Counted from the first letter of the stretch, positions 27,459 through 36,313 are shown. The stretch: 64,000 nt of DNA from Halobellus limi (GCF_004799685.1 NZ_CP031311.1:930001-994000); one strand, 5' to 3'. Numbers and translations: made by a program. Notes: a model not told the origin generated them from the letters alone.

Positions 27459-28600
27459 CAGACGTCACCTCCGAACTGCCGCTTCATCCGCCACTCGATG
27501 TACTGCGAGCCGATCGAGATGAACAGGACGGTGATAAAGAGGATCACGCCGGCGACGAACAGCGCGTCCATCTGGAGCCCGTCCGCGTCGCCGTAGTTGC
27601 GGGCGATGATCGACGTGAGGGTCTCCTGCCCGTAGAACGCGTTATAGAGCGGATCGGTGAGCCGCGGAACCCCCTTCAGCATCACCGTCGCGGCCATCGT
27701 CTCGCCGATGGCGCGACCCACGCCGAGCAGCACCGCGGCGGAGACGCCCGAGAACGCCGCCGGGAGCGTGATCGACGTCATCGTCTGCCAGTCGGTCGTC
27801 CCGACCGCGAGCGACCCGCTCTTGATCGACTCGGGCACGCTCGAGAGCGCGTCCTCCGCGACGGAGACGACCGTCGGGAGCGCCATCAGCCCGACGACGA
27901 CGCCGACGAAGAGGTACGTCCCCTGACCGGTGAGCCGGAACTGGGTGGACGCCCACGGGCTCAGGATGGTGAACCCGATGAACCCGTAGACGATAGAGGG
28001 GATGCCCGCGAGGATCTCGACGCCGGGCTTGACGACCTCCCGAACGGGTGGCGGGGCGATCTCCGAGAGGAACAGCGCCGCCGAGACCCCGAGCGGTGCG
28101 GCCACCGCCGTCGCGATGACGGTCACCATCACCGTCCCGTGGATCATCGGGACCATCGAGAACCGGACGGGGTCGCTGACGGCGTCCCAGCGCGTCTCGA
28201 GAAACATCCGAAGCCCCGGCACGGTCACGCCGAAGACGGTCGCGCTCTCGTATCGGACGACCGGGATCGACTCCAGGAAGATGAACACGATGATGAGTCC
28301 CAGGATCAGGAGCGTCGAGACGGTCGTCGTCAGCGTCAGGACGCGAGCCGTTACCTCCTGGTGGCGAAGCCACCCGTACGCGACGGCGACGAGGAACGTC
28401 GCGAACGGCACGACGGTCAGCGCCGAGACGAGCAGGAAGCCGGCGAGCGCGGCGACGAGCGAGACCGAGGCGACCGTCACGACCGCGAGCGCCTCGGGTT
28501 CGGTCTCGTCGACGAAGTCGCGCGCTTGTCGACCCCGGCGCCTCGCGACCGCCCGGATCCTCGACCGTCCGCGTTCGATGAGATTGTGAGTTGATGACAT
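27458..28600 (-). CDS. pstC: Phosphate ABC transporter permease PstC
   Basis: A 380-residue permease with seven or eight membrane helices. It has GVSAALFLSEIAPPPVREVV, GIPSIVYGFIGF and the ATPase-contact loop SVAEDALSSVPESIKSGSLA. It pairs with PstA to form the phosphate channel. The ATG lies about 150 bases after the pstS stop; that gap holds several palindromes, including a long hairpin that may set different mRNA levels for pstS and pstCAB. Confidence 0.95.
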   Translation of the reverse strand: MSSTHNLIERGRSRIRAVARRRGRQARDFVDETEPEALAVVTVASVSLVAALAGFLLVSALTVVPFATFLVAVAYGWLRHQEVTARVLTLTTTVSTLLILGLIIVFIFLESIPVVRYESATVFGVTVPGLRMFLETRWDAVSDPVRFSMVPMIHGTVMVTVIATAVAAPLGVSAALFLSEIAPPPVREVVKPGVEILAGIPSIVYGFIGFTILSPWASTQFRLTGQGTYLFVGVVVGLMALPTVVSVAEDALSSVPESIKSGSLAVGTTDWQTMTSITLPAAFSGVSAAVLLGVGRAIGETMAATVMLKGVPRLTDPLYNAFYGQETLTSIIARNYGDADGLQMDALFVAGVILFITVLFISIGSQYIEWRMKRQFGGDV

Positions 28601-28674
28601 TGAGTGTATGAATATGACCGACCGCGTGCCGCGTCGGGGCCGCGGCCCCGCTACCGAGCCCTCGGGCTCGTAAT

Positions 28675-28747
28675 GGTTACTCTCACTTTTTCACCGCCGA
28701 GCGCAACCCCCGTTGACGGCGCTCGGCGGGAAGAGCCGAGAGTAATC
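28675..28747 (-). repeat. REP-like palindromic element after pstS
   Basis: Outer arms ggttactctc (28675) and gagagtaatc (28738), inner arms ccgccgagcgc and gcgctcggcgg. It begins a few bases after the pstS stop on the minus strand. A near-identical element in the same orientation to its gene follows sdhA at 59886-59965. Two further short palindromes lie at about 28637-28650 and 28655-28670. Confidence 0.8.
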
Positions 28748-28751
28748 ATCA

Positions 28752-29963
28752 TCAGTAGTCGATCCAGTCGCTCAGCTTCTCGCGCTCGGCCTCGATGTCC
28801 GCGGTCGGGAGGGGGATGTAGTTGACGTCCTCGACGAACACCCGCTGTCCGAACTCCGTCAGGAACATGTTCAGGAACGCGGCCTCGCGCTGGTCCGTCC
28901 CGCTCGGCGTGTCCTCAGTGATCTTCGTGTACATGTGCAGGTCGCGGTTGAGCGGGTACTCGCTGTCGAAGATGGTGTTCTCCGCGTCGGGGTCGGGCTC
29001 GTAGACGGTCCCCTCGAAGTCGATCGCGATCGGCTGGACCTGATCGCTCGTGAAGGCGAGCGCCATGTACGCGATGGCACCGTCGTTCTGCGAGACGAGC
29101 TGGGCGACCTGCTGGTTCTGCCCCTGCCGGGTGTCGACGTCCATCGACGCGTCGGCGTCGCCGAGCATGTTGAGCCGGAAGGAAGTGTCCGTCCCGGAGC
29201 CCTCCGCGCGGCCGATCACGAACAGTTCCTGGTCGTAGTCGATCCCGTCGAGTTCGCTCCAGTTGTCGACCTCGCCCTGGAAGACGGCCCGGACCTGCTC
29301 GCCGGTGAGCTGGTCGATCCCGGCGTCGGCGACGTCGGAACTGACCACGATGGGCTGCCCGTCGCGGCCGACGACGTGGTCGACGACCTCCTCGTCCCGG
29401 CGCTCCTCGCTCCAGTCGAGTTCGGCCGTGATCGGCCCCGAGGAGTTCCCGATGTCGACGAGTCCGTCGACGACCGCCTCACAGCCGGTTCCCGAGTGCG
29501 AGAGGCCGACGGTCGTCGGGAACGGCGGCTCCGAGCGCTGCTCGGTCGGCTCGAACCCGGCCTGGCTCGCGAAGTAGTCGGCGATCATCATGTCCGGCTC
29601 GCCGAGTTCCTCCCAGCCGGGCACGGTGCTCTCCGAGTTCGAGCCCCAGTACTCACCGTCGCTCGGCGGCGCGTTGGAGTTCCAGTAGGAACTGCCCTTG
29701 TTCGAGATCGGGTAGACCGTCGAGGAGCCCTCGGCGTTGAGAAGCGAGGTATCGACGCCGCCCTCTCCCCCGCCCGAGGCGTCGGACTGCGACTGCGTCG
29801 GCGTGCTCTCGCCGCCGCCGTCCCCGCCGGAGGCCGACTCCGTGTTCGAGCCGCCCTGCGAGGCACCGCAGCCCGCAAGACCGGCGGTTCCGACGGCACC
29901 CGAGGCGACGAGGAATTCCCGACGTGATACGCGGTCTCCGAGGCGCTCTGATTCGCGCGTCAT
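28752..29963 (-). CDS. pstS: Phosphate-binding lipoprotein PstS
   Basis: A 403-residue extracellular phosphate-binding protein. A Tat-type signal (SRREFLVASGAVGTAGLAGC) ends in a lipobox Cys near residue 34, followed by a Ser/Gly-rich linker. The mature part has the PBP-like phosphate-site features TVGLSHSGTGCEAVVDGLVD and IGRAEGSGTDTSFRLN near residue 235. It captures phosphate and delivers it to PstC/PstA. ATG 29961-29963 is chosen; a GTG one codon upstream is an alternative. First gene of pstSCAB. Confidence 0.95.
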   Translation of the reverse strand: MTRESERLGDRVSRREFLVASGAVGTAGLAGCGASQGGSNTESASGGDGGGESTPTQSQSDASGGGEGGVDTSLLNAEGSSTVYPISNKGSSYWNSNAPPSDGEYWGSNSESTVPGWEELGEPDMMIADYFASQAGFEPTEQRSEPPFPTTVGLSHSGTGCEAVVDGLVDIGNSSGPITAELDWSEERRDEEVVDHVVGRDGQPIVVSSDVADAGIDQLTGEQVRAVFQGEVDNWSELDGIDYDQELFVIGRAEGSGTDTSFRLNMLGDADASMDVDTRQGQNQQVAQLVSQNDGAIAYMALAFTSDQVQPIAIDFEGTVYEPDPDAENTIFDSEYPLNRDLHMYTKITEDTPSGTDQREAAFLNMFLTEFGQRVFVEDVNYIPLPTADIEAEREKLSDWIDY

Positions 29964-29996
29964 CACCTGTATCCATCCGGGATCGGATAAAAGCGG

Positions 29997-30005
29997 TTTA
30001 TAATA
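29997..30005 (-). promoter_or_regulatory. TATA-like box of the pst operon
   Basis: On the minus strand this reads tattataaa, 34-42 bases before the pstS ATG. The divergent side of the same 177-base spacer has ctatagccctatagacacctaatag at 30080-30104, three related ctatag/ctaatag units that could be TATA or operator sites for the gene at 30141. Confidence 0.5.
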
Positions 30006-30140
30006 GGCGTCTACGGTGGTCCCATCCGCTCCGGAATCCTCGTCTCCGAAAGGAGCCGAAGAGAGCCGACGCGAGTGCTCTATAGCCCTATAGACACCTA
30101 ATAGCAGGACGCAAACCGTCCCGGCGACAGCGGGCGAACG

Positions 30141-31079
30141 ATGAGTCCGAACCGAGTGGAGGGCGACCGGACGGTCGTCGGACTGCCGACCGAGGAGGCG
30201 GTGGAAGCGGTCGTCGCTGCGGACCCGACGCGCGACCCCGATGAGGTCCGGTCACTCCTCGATCACGTCACGGAGGACGGCCGAGTGACGCGCGACGGCA
30301 TCGACGCGACCGTCTCGGACGTCGCGAAGCGTCTGGCGACCGCGGAGACCCGCGTCGAACTCGCCCGGTCGGCGCTCGACGACGCGTCGAGGGCCGCCGC
30401 CGGAGTCAGGGAACTCGACGTCGTCGCGTCGCGCTTAGAAGGGTATCGAGCGACGCTCGACGCGGTCACGACGCGGGTGGAACGGCTCGGGGCGGAACTC
30501 CGGGAAACGTCGACCCCGGCGGACCGCCCCGACGCAGTCTACGAGTCGGTCGTCGAACTCCGGCGGATCGCGATCGAGATTCGGGAGCCACAGCGGCGGG
30601 CCGACGACCTGCAACTGGATCTCGAAGAGTTCGGGCGGTGGCTCGGCTCCCACGAGCGCAGACGCCGCGCGTTCGCGGAGGACGTCGACGCCGTCGCCGA
30701 CTCGCTCGAAGCCGCTCGGGGCGACCGCGACGACGCCGAGTCGTGGCTCGACGCGTCGTTGCAGGCGGCACTGGTCCCGGTACTGATCGCGGACCTGCGG
30801 GCCGAACTGGCCGACCTCCGCGAGATGGCCGAACGCGACGGCGTCGCGGACGGAAAGTGGGCCGAGGAACTCGAAGGGCGCCTCGACGCGCTCGAATCGC
30901 GGGCCGAATCGGTGCGGGACACGCTCGACGAAGCCGGGACCCCGGCGTGGGCGGAGGCCCACGGCGACCGGATCGACGCGTTCGCGCGTTCCCTCGACGG
31001 GGTCGAACCGCCCGTGGACTGGGGTGCGGTTCGGTCCGACCTCGAACGGGCCCGCGCGCTCGACGAACCGTATCCCTGA
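30141..31079 (+). CDS. Coiled-coil protein, halo-transducer-like
   Basis: A 312-residue, all-helical, acidic protein. After a 70-residue N-terminal part (GLPTEEAVEAVVAADPTRDP; a helix-turn-helix-like region), long heptad-containing helices run to residue 290. There is no membrane segment or HAMP/MCP signalling hairpin, despite the name halo transducer protein given to similar haloarchaeal proteins. Function is unknown. It is divergent from pstS and shares its spacer, so a phosphate-response link is possible but unproven. Confidence 0.7.
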   Translation: MSPNRVEGDRTVVGLPTEEAVEAVVAADPTRDPDEVRSLLDHVTEDGRVTRDGIDATVSDVAKRLATAETRVELARSALDDASRAAAGVRELDVVASRLEGYRATLDAVTTRVERLGAELRETSTPADRPDAVYESVVELRRIAIEIREPQRRADDLQLDLEEFGRWLGSHERRRRAFAEDVDAVADSLEAARGDRDDAESWLDASLQAALVPVLIADLRAELADLREMAERDGVADGKWAEELEGRLDALESRAESVRDTLDEAGTPAWAEAHGDRIDAFARSLDGVEPPVDWGAVRSDLERARALDEPYP

Positions 31080-31120
31080 CCGTTTCGCTGGGCTCTCGGA
31101 CACTCTCGGCTGTGACTGGG

Positions 31121-31192
31121 CGGTTCCGGTGTGAACGGGAGGTTTAGACGCGACCGGGGCTCCGGTGTGACCGAGAGATTTGGACGCGACCG
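31121..31192. repeat. 36-base tandem repeat downstream of the coiled-coil gene
   Basis: Two copies at 31121-31156 and 31157-31192 share tccggtgtga-cg-ga-tt-gacgcgaccg. The tga-containing block also resembles the gene's own stop region (tgaccg at 31077) and tgactg at 31113, so the array may descend from the gene end. Confidence 0.65.
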
Positions 31193-31317
31193 AGTGGTTT
31201 CGCCTCCGACTGCGGGAAACGCGACGGGAGGCCTCGTCGCCGGGGCGACCCGGTTTTCGCGACCCGGTTCCGGGGCCGAGCGACAAGTGTAAATCGCCTC
31301 CCCGAGAGAAGCCGTCG

Positions 31318-32571
31318 ATGGCATCGCTCCCCGTCGAAATCCTCTACGGCCTCTACCTCGGCGTGCTCACTGGGCTCGTCCCGTCGTTCATCGCGTGGCT
31401 CCTCGGCTTCGGGTTCAAGTACTTCACCGGGATCACGATCCCCGGCCTGGGCGTCGTCGGCCTCGGCGTGATGATCGCCGGCCTCAACGGCGGACTCTTA
31501 GCGCTCGCGGACCCCTCGCTCACGGGGTCTGCGAACCAACTCCGGCTCACGGTCGCGCTGCTTGTCGTCCTGATGGGGACGCTGTACGCGCACGGCCAGG
31601 GCGACAAGATGGGCGCGTCGCTCCCGCGTCGGATGACGCTCCGCGAACTCACGAAGCGGACCCTCTCGGCGGACGTCGTCGAACTGGTCGGCGGCCGCGG
31701 CCAGGCCCGGATCACCGTCGTCGGCGAGATCGGCGACATAGAGGGGTACCCGCCGCTCCCGGCGGCGCTGCGGGAGGCGATCCGCGCGGAGACGTGGACG
31801 TTTCCGGCGGATCTCCCGCTCGTCGAACTGGAATCGCGCGTCGCGGCCGCGCTCCGAACGGAGTACGACCTCGTCGAGGTGTCGGTGACGCTCGACGAGC
31901 GCGCCCGGGCCACGGTTTCCGCGGCGCCGCCGACGAGCGGCCTCTCGAAACACCTCAAACCGGGCGAGCGGGCGGTGTCGGTGGACGCGTTGGTCCCGAC
32001 GGGGGCCGCGCGGGGCGACGAGGTGACGGTCCTCGCCGACGGCGAGCGGTTCGACGCGCGGCTTCTGGGCGTCGTCGAGGACGCGGGGGCGGACGCCGGG
32101 ACGTCTGGATCGGCGGGGGAGCCGCCGGCCGCCGAAACCGACGGCGGTGACGAGACGACCGGCGCGCCGGTCGCGACGAGCGAGGCGACGGTCCCGACGG
32201 CGACGGGCGGCCCGGCGCGGGTCACGCTCGCGGCCGGTCGACAGCCGGCGACGACGCTCCTCGCGGCCGACGACGTCCGTCTGATCGTCGAGTCCCGGGG
32301 GAGCCGACGGGAGTTCGAGTTGGTCGGACTGCTCCGCCGCACCGGCAAGCGGTTCCGGCGGTTCACGGTCGGGGCGGGGAGCGAGTTGGCGGGGACCACG
32401 ATCGGGGAGGCCGGCGTCCGGGAGATCCACGGCGTGATCGTCCTCGCGATCAGACACGACGGGTCGTGGTCGATCGCGCCCCGCGGATCGCACGCCGTCG
32501 CCGCCGGCGACGACCTCCTCGTCGTCGGTGGCAAGGCGGACCTGGACGCGTTCGGGGAGGTGGCGGCGTGA
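31318..32571 (+). CDS. Membrane protein with C-terminal TrkA-C-like domain (first of pair)
   Basis: A 417-residue protein. Three membrane helices lie in the first about 95 residues (VEILYGLYLGVLTGLVPSFIA; GLGVVGLGVMIAGLNGGLLA; LTVALLVVLMGTLYAHG). A cytoplasmic part follows, with a Gly/Ala-rich linker near 260, and ends in a TrkA-C-like beta domain (SELAGTTIGEAGVREIHGVI ... DDLLVVGGKADLDAF). There is no TrkA-N Rossmann domain, so it is not a canonical Trk regulator. TrkA-C domains often bind cyclic-di-AMP or other ligands. It overlaps the next gene by four bases (gtga). Confidence 0.78.
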   Translation: MASLPVEILYGLYLGVLTGLVPSFIAWLLGFGFKYFTGITIPGLGVVGLGVMIAGLNGGLLALADPSLTGSANQLRLTVALLVVLMGTLYAHGQGDKMGASLPRRMTLRELTKRTLSADVVELVGGRGQARITVVGEIGDIEGYPPLPAALREAIRAETWTFPADLPLVELESRVAAALRTEYDLVEVSVTLDERARATVSAAPPTSGLSKHLKPGERAVSVDALVPTGAARGDEVTVLADGERFDARLLGVVEDAGADAGTSGSAGEPPAAETDGGDETTGAPVATSEATVPTATGGPARVTLAAGRQPATTLLAADDVRLIVESRGSRREFELVGLLRRTGKRFRRFTVGAGSELAGTTIGEAGVREIHGVIVLAIRHDGSWSIAPRGSHAVAAGDDLLVVGGKADLDAFGEVAA

Positions 32572-33842
32572 GTCCCGCCGCGGTGACCGGGCTCTCGCTC
32601 CAGGTCGGCGCGGGCATCCCGGACGATCCGACGCTGATCGGCGCGCTGACGCGCGTGATCGGCCTCGCCCTCCTCGCTGCGCTGCTGGCCGCGCTCGGGG
32701 CGATTCTCTACCGGTGGTACACCCGCGAGGAGATCCCGGCGTGGCTGGCGACGCTCGTCGGCGCGTCCGGGGTGGCGGTGTATCTCAACGCCGTCGGCCT
32801 CTTCCAGCGCGCCGTGGGGTCGAACCCCGCCGACGTGTTCGATCCGACGGTCGTGCTCGTCAACGCGGCGACGCTCGCCGCCGCCATCGCCGTCTCGCCC
32901 GCCGGCCGGGCGGTCGGTGACCGACTGGCGACGAGCGTGTTCGCGCTCGTCGGGGCGCGCGAACTCGACACCGAGGTGAGCCGACTGGTCAGCAACGTCG
33001 GACGCATCCGCGCGGTCGAACTCCCGGAAGAGGCCGACGACGTGGCCGATATCGAGGGGTACGAGCCCGTCCCGGGGGCGACGAAGGAGGAACTGGCGGG
33101 CAAGACGCTCCTCGTGCCCCGGAACCTCCGCGGGGAGGCTCTCCGGGACCGGGTCGCCGCGCGCATCAAGGAGGACTACGGCGTCGGCTACGTCGACCTC
33201 GAACTCGCCGACGACGGGACGGTGACGAAACTCGGCCTCGGTCGTCGCGTCGCCGGCCTCGGAACGACGCTCGCGCCCGGGTTCGCCGCCGTCGCCGTCC
33301 GTGCCGATCCGGGCGCGGGGGCGTCCGCCGGCGACGCCGTACAGTTGTGGCAGCGGGTCGACGGGACGGGAGCGGACGGAGAGAGTAGCGAAAAAACGGC
33401 CAGGCGCGTCGCGAGCGGCGAACTCCGCGCCTCGACCGACGACGTCGCCACGGTGATCCTCGACGAGACCGACGCGGCGGCGCTCGCGCCCGGGGAGTCC
33501 TACCGACTGCTCACGCTTCCGACCGACCCCGGCGCGGAGCGCGAGTTCACGGCCCTGCTGCGCGCGGCCGACGAGACGATGGACGCCGTCGCCGTCGAGG
33601 AGGGCAGCGCCCTCGACGGCGCGACGCTGGGCGACGTCGCCGCGACGGTGGTCGCCATACGGCCGCCGGGGAACCCGATCGAGGCGATCCCCGCGCGGAG
33701 CAGGGAACTCGCCGCCGGCGACGAGCTGTACGTGGTCGCCCGCCCCGAGCGGCTCCGCGAGGTGGCCGGACTCGCGGCGGCCGCGTCCGCGGACGGCGGC
33801 GTCGACGGGTCGGACGGGGACCGCGACGACCCGACGGCGTAA
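32568..33842 (+). CDS. Membrane protein with C-terminal TrkA-C-like domain (second of pair)
   Basis: A 424-residue protein starting at a GTG that overlaps the previous stop. Three hydrophobic helices lie in the first about 115 residues (IGLALLAALLAALGAILYRW; ATLVGASGVAVYLNAVGL; VNAATLAAAIAVS). A long soluble part follows, with another Trk-C-like end (GSALDGATLGDVAATVVAIR ... AAGDELYVVARPERL). The same layout as its partner points to a duplicated pair forming a complex. Likely a membrane sensor or regulator of ion flux, by domain only. SAMP1 follows after 31 bases. Confidence 0.78.
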   Translation: MSPAAVTGLSLQVGAGIPDDPTLIGALTRVIGLALLAALLAALGAILYRWYTREEIPAWLATLVGASGVAVYLNAVGLFQRAVGSNPADVFDPTVVLVNAATLAAAIAVSPAGRAVGDRLATSVFALVGARELDTEVSRLVSNVGRIRAVELPEEADDVADIEGYEPVPGATKEELAGKTLLVPRNLRGEALRDRVAARIKEDYGVGYVDLELADDGTVTKLGLGRRVAGLGTTLAPGFAAVAVRADPGAGASAGDAVQLWQRVDGTGADGESSEKTARRVASGELRASTDDVATVILDETDAAALAPGESYRLLTLPTDPGAEREFTALLRAADETMDAVAVEEGSALDGATLGDVAATVVAIRPPGNPIEAIPARSRELAAGDELYVVARPERLREVAGLAAAASADGGVDGSDGDRDDPTA

Positions 33843-33873
33843 CGCTCAACTCGTCCGGGGCGCGAGTGGGAGT

Positions 33874-34155
33874 ATGCAGATCACCTGGCGGCTGTTCGCC
33901 GATCTCGCCGAGGTCGCGGGCGGACGAGAACACACCGTCTCCGTCGGCGGCGACGGCACGGTCGACGACGCGATCGACGCGCTCTTAGCGGAGTGTGACG
34001 GTCTCGACGACCGGATTCTCGACGGTGACTCCATCGCCGACGACGTGAACCTGATGCGGAACGGCACGCCCGCCTCGCCGGCGGACGAGATCGACGACGG
34101 CGACGAACTCGCGATGTTCCCGCCGGTGACCGGCGGCTCACTGCCGATTGTTTGA
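33874..34155 (+). CDS. samp1: SAMP1/MoaD-type ubiquitin-like modifier with C-terminal extension
   Basis: A 93-residue beta-grasp protein. It starts MQITWRLFADLAEVAGGREH, has the LMRNG turn near residue 61, and the family C-terminus DGDELAMFPPVTGG at residues 75-88. Haloarchaeal SAMP1 and MoaD normally end exactly at GG, whose carboxylate is adenylated by UbaA/MoeB for protein modification or sulfur transfer. Here five residues (SLPIV) follow the diglycine. The added DNA is part of a 26-base repeat array, so the original stop was probably lost. Protease removal would be needed for activity; alternatively it is inactive, or the sequence contains an error. Confidence 0.88.
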   Translation: MQITWRLFADLAEVAGGREHTVSVGGDGTVDDAIDALLAECDGLDDRILDGDSIADDVNLMRNGTPASPADEIDDGDELAMFPPVTGGSLPIV

Positions 34156-34203
34156 CCGGCGGACCCTGGGCGGCTGTGTGACCGGCGGACCCGGACCGAC
34201 AGC
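34126..34203. repeat. Three 26-base tandem repeats across the 3' end of samp1
   Basis: Units at 34126-34151, 34152-34177 and 34178-34203 share tgaccggcgg. The first encodes the diglycine region, the second supplies the actual stop codon (34153-34155) in a shifted frame, and the third is non-coding. Confidence 0.85.
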
Positions 34204-34268
34204 TCCCGACTGACCGTCCCGATCGACGAACGGCTTCGTCCGTCCGGTCAACGGCGGAGAGACGCCGG

Positions 34269-36284
34269 CTACGACAGCCACTCGTCGGGCTTCGTGTCGT
34301 AGTCGATGTCGTCCGCGGCGATCCGCTCTTGCAGGTCGGGGTCGAGTTCGAACTCGTCGAACCCCTCGCCGTCGTAGCGGATCCGCACCCCGACTTCGGT
34401 GGGCTCCGGCTCGCGGTTGCGCCGACGCGCGATCTCGACGTCGTGGTCGTCGTACTCCTTGCGGATCGTCATCAGGTTGACCGGCCGGCCCCACAGTTCG
34501 TGGACGCGTTCGAGGACGTCGCGCGCCTCGTCGAGGTCGAGCATAATCCCGTTGTATCGGTGTCCGAGAAGCAACTCCCCGCGGTTCCGGAAGTTGTCGT
34601 CGAAGACGGCGATCGTCGGCTTCCCGAAGTTGGTGAACTGCAGGAGCAGCTTCTTCTTCACGTCGTCGGGGTCCGTCGAGGCGACGCGGAAGTCCCCCGT
34701 CGAGCGGGTGTACTCGTACGTGAAGTAGTCGTTCGACTCGACGAACTCCGGGGAGAGGAACGCGTCGAGGAACGTCACGTCGTTGTGACTCTCGCGGACC
34801 TCGTACATCCGGTTCCACCCGGCGGTCTTCTCGACCTCGGCGAGGGCCGCCTCGACGCTGCCGTACCTCGCGTCGTCGAACATGTATCTGGAGAGCTCTT
34901 CGAGCTCCGAGCGCCTGACGCGCCGGAGGAACCCCCGGTTCTGCGGTTTCACGAGCGAGAAGTGTCGCTCGGCCAGCCCCTCGTAGGTGAGGACCTTCCA
35001 CGGATAGCGCTCGACGTCGACGGCGTCGGGGTCCGACAGCGCCCGATCGAGCGTCTCCCAGTCCACGCGGGGGTCGTCCTCGGGGAGGGCCGCGAGATCC
35101 TCCAGGGTGTCCGGCCTGATGCGGTCGATCGCCGGGTGCGGTTCGAGGAGGGACTGGACCGCCTCGAAGTCGACGGCGTCGTGGAAGTTCCGCCAGGTGA
35201 TCCCCTCGACGCGGAGGAGCCTCTCCGCGACTTCCCGCCGGTTGGCCGCGTTCTCGACGTACTCCCAGAGTTCTTTCCCAAGCTTGTACGGGTTGAGCCC
35301 GGGCGAGCCCAGCACGCGGGCCTGGTGGTCGGCGTAGGTGAGGAACTCGTCGGTGCCGGCGAAGCGCTCCTCGCCCATCATCTGCGACTCCCAGTAGGCC
35401 GCCCAGCCCTCGTTCATCGTCTTCGTCATCTTCTGCGGCGCGAAGTAGTACGCCTCCCGGCGGAGGAGTTCGAGGACGTCGGTCTGCCAGGGCTCCATCT
35501 CGACGGCCTCGCCGGTCTCCTCGTCGTAGACGGTCCCCCGTTCGAGGAGGAACCCGAGGACGTCCGCCCGCGGCCGGTCGAGGTCCGCCGCGGCGGCCTC
35601 CGCCTCCGCGAGTTCGTCGAGCCACTCGTCGTCGAAGACCGCGCCGCTGACTGCGGGCGAGAAGTCCATCTCGTCGAGTCGCTCTCTGAGGTCCTCCGGC
35701 CGGCTCCGCTCCCCGTCGCGGTCGGCGGTCAGCGGCCGGTGCTGGTCGATCGTGTCCTCCAAGCAGGTGACGGCGTCGACGAAGCGCTCGACGTCCTCGC
35801 GGTCGATCTCGGAGTCCTCGACGTACCGCTGGATCGTCTCGGCGTGGCGTTCGAGCATCGCGGCGGCGTCGAGGTCGCCGTCGCCGGAGAACCTGGAAAA
35901 CCACTCGTTGTTGCGGAAGAAGTCCGCGTGCGCCTCGACGTGGGTGATCACGGCCTTCTGGTCGGCCAGGGAGTTCGACTCCTGCAGGAAGGCGTGGCTC
36001 GGGTCGTCGTTGTTGACGATCTCGAAGGCCTTGCCCATCCCGAACTGGTCCTGCTTGCGCTGGCGGTCGTAGGTCATCCCCCAGCGCCAGTGCGGGTACC
36101 GGGTCTGGAAGCCGCCGTAGGCGATGAGCTGGTTCATCTCGTCGTGGTCGACCACCCAGTAGTTCACCGGGTAGGGGTCGAGTCCGAGTTTCCGGGCGAG
36201 CGCGGCGGCCTCCCGCACCGGCTCTTCGAGCCGATCGGCCTCCTCGCGCGCCGCCCGTCTGAAACGTCGCGGTCTGGTTGTCAT
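34269..36284 (-). CDS. spoVR: SpoVR family protein
   Basis: A 671-residue protein, longer than the about 510 of E. coli YcgB because of extra acidic segments. It has SpoVR landmarks: PYPVNYWVVDHDEMN, YPHWRWGMTYDRQ, THVEAHADFFRNN, FAPQKMTKTMNEGWAAYWES, and the C-terminal TNFGKPTIAVFDDNFRNRGE. SpoVR/YcgB is conserved with YeaG/YeaH in stress-response operons; its biochemical role is not settled. ATG at 36282-36284 gives the family start. It is the last gene of the prkA1-prkA2-yeaH-spoVR set. Confidence 0.93.
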   Translation of the reverse strand: MTTRPRRFRRAAREEADRLEEPVREAAALARKLGLDPYPVNYWVVDHDEMNQLIAYGGFQTRYPHWRWGMTYDRQRKQDQFGMGKAFEIVNNDDPSHAFLQESNSLADQKAVITHVEAHADFFRNNEWFSRFSGDGDLDAAAMLERHAETIQRYVEDSEIDREDVERFVDAVTCLEDTIDQHRPLTADRDGERSRPEDLRERLDEMDFSPAVSGAVFDDEWLDELAEAEAAAADLDRPRADVLGFLLERGTVYDEETGEAVEMEPWQTDVLELLRREAYYFAPQKMTKTMNEGWAAYWESQMMGEERFAGTDEFLTYADHQARVLGSPGLNPYKLGKELWEYVENAANRREVAERLLRVEGITWRNFHDAVDFEAVQSLLEPHPAIDRIRPDTLEDLAALPEDDPRVDWETLDRALSDPDAVDVERYPWKVLTYEGLAERHFSLVKPQNRGFLRRVRRSELEELSRYMFDDARYGSVEAALAEVEKTAGWNRMYEVRESHNDVTFLDAFLSPEFVESNDYFTYEYTRSTGDFRVASTDPDDVKKKLLLQFTNFGKPTIAVFDDNFRNRGELLLGHRYNGIMLDLDEARDVLERVHELWGRPVNLMTIRKEYDDHDVEIARRRNREPEPTEVGVRIRYDGEGFDEFELDPDLQERIAADDIDYDTKPDEWLS

Positions 36285-36313
36285 GGTCTGTTGTTGGTGT
36301 GGTTCATCGGCAG

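Noticed and set aside
5269-34203. Possible CRISPR arrays at the short-repeat clusters
   Set aside because: Repeats are directly tandem with no unique spacers and differ between loci; no cas genes are present.
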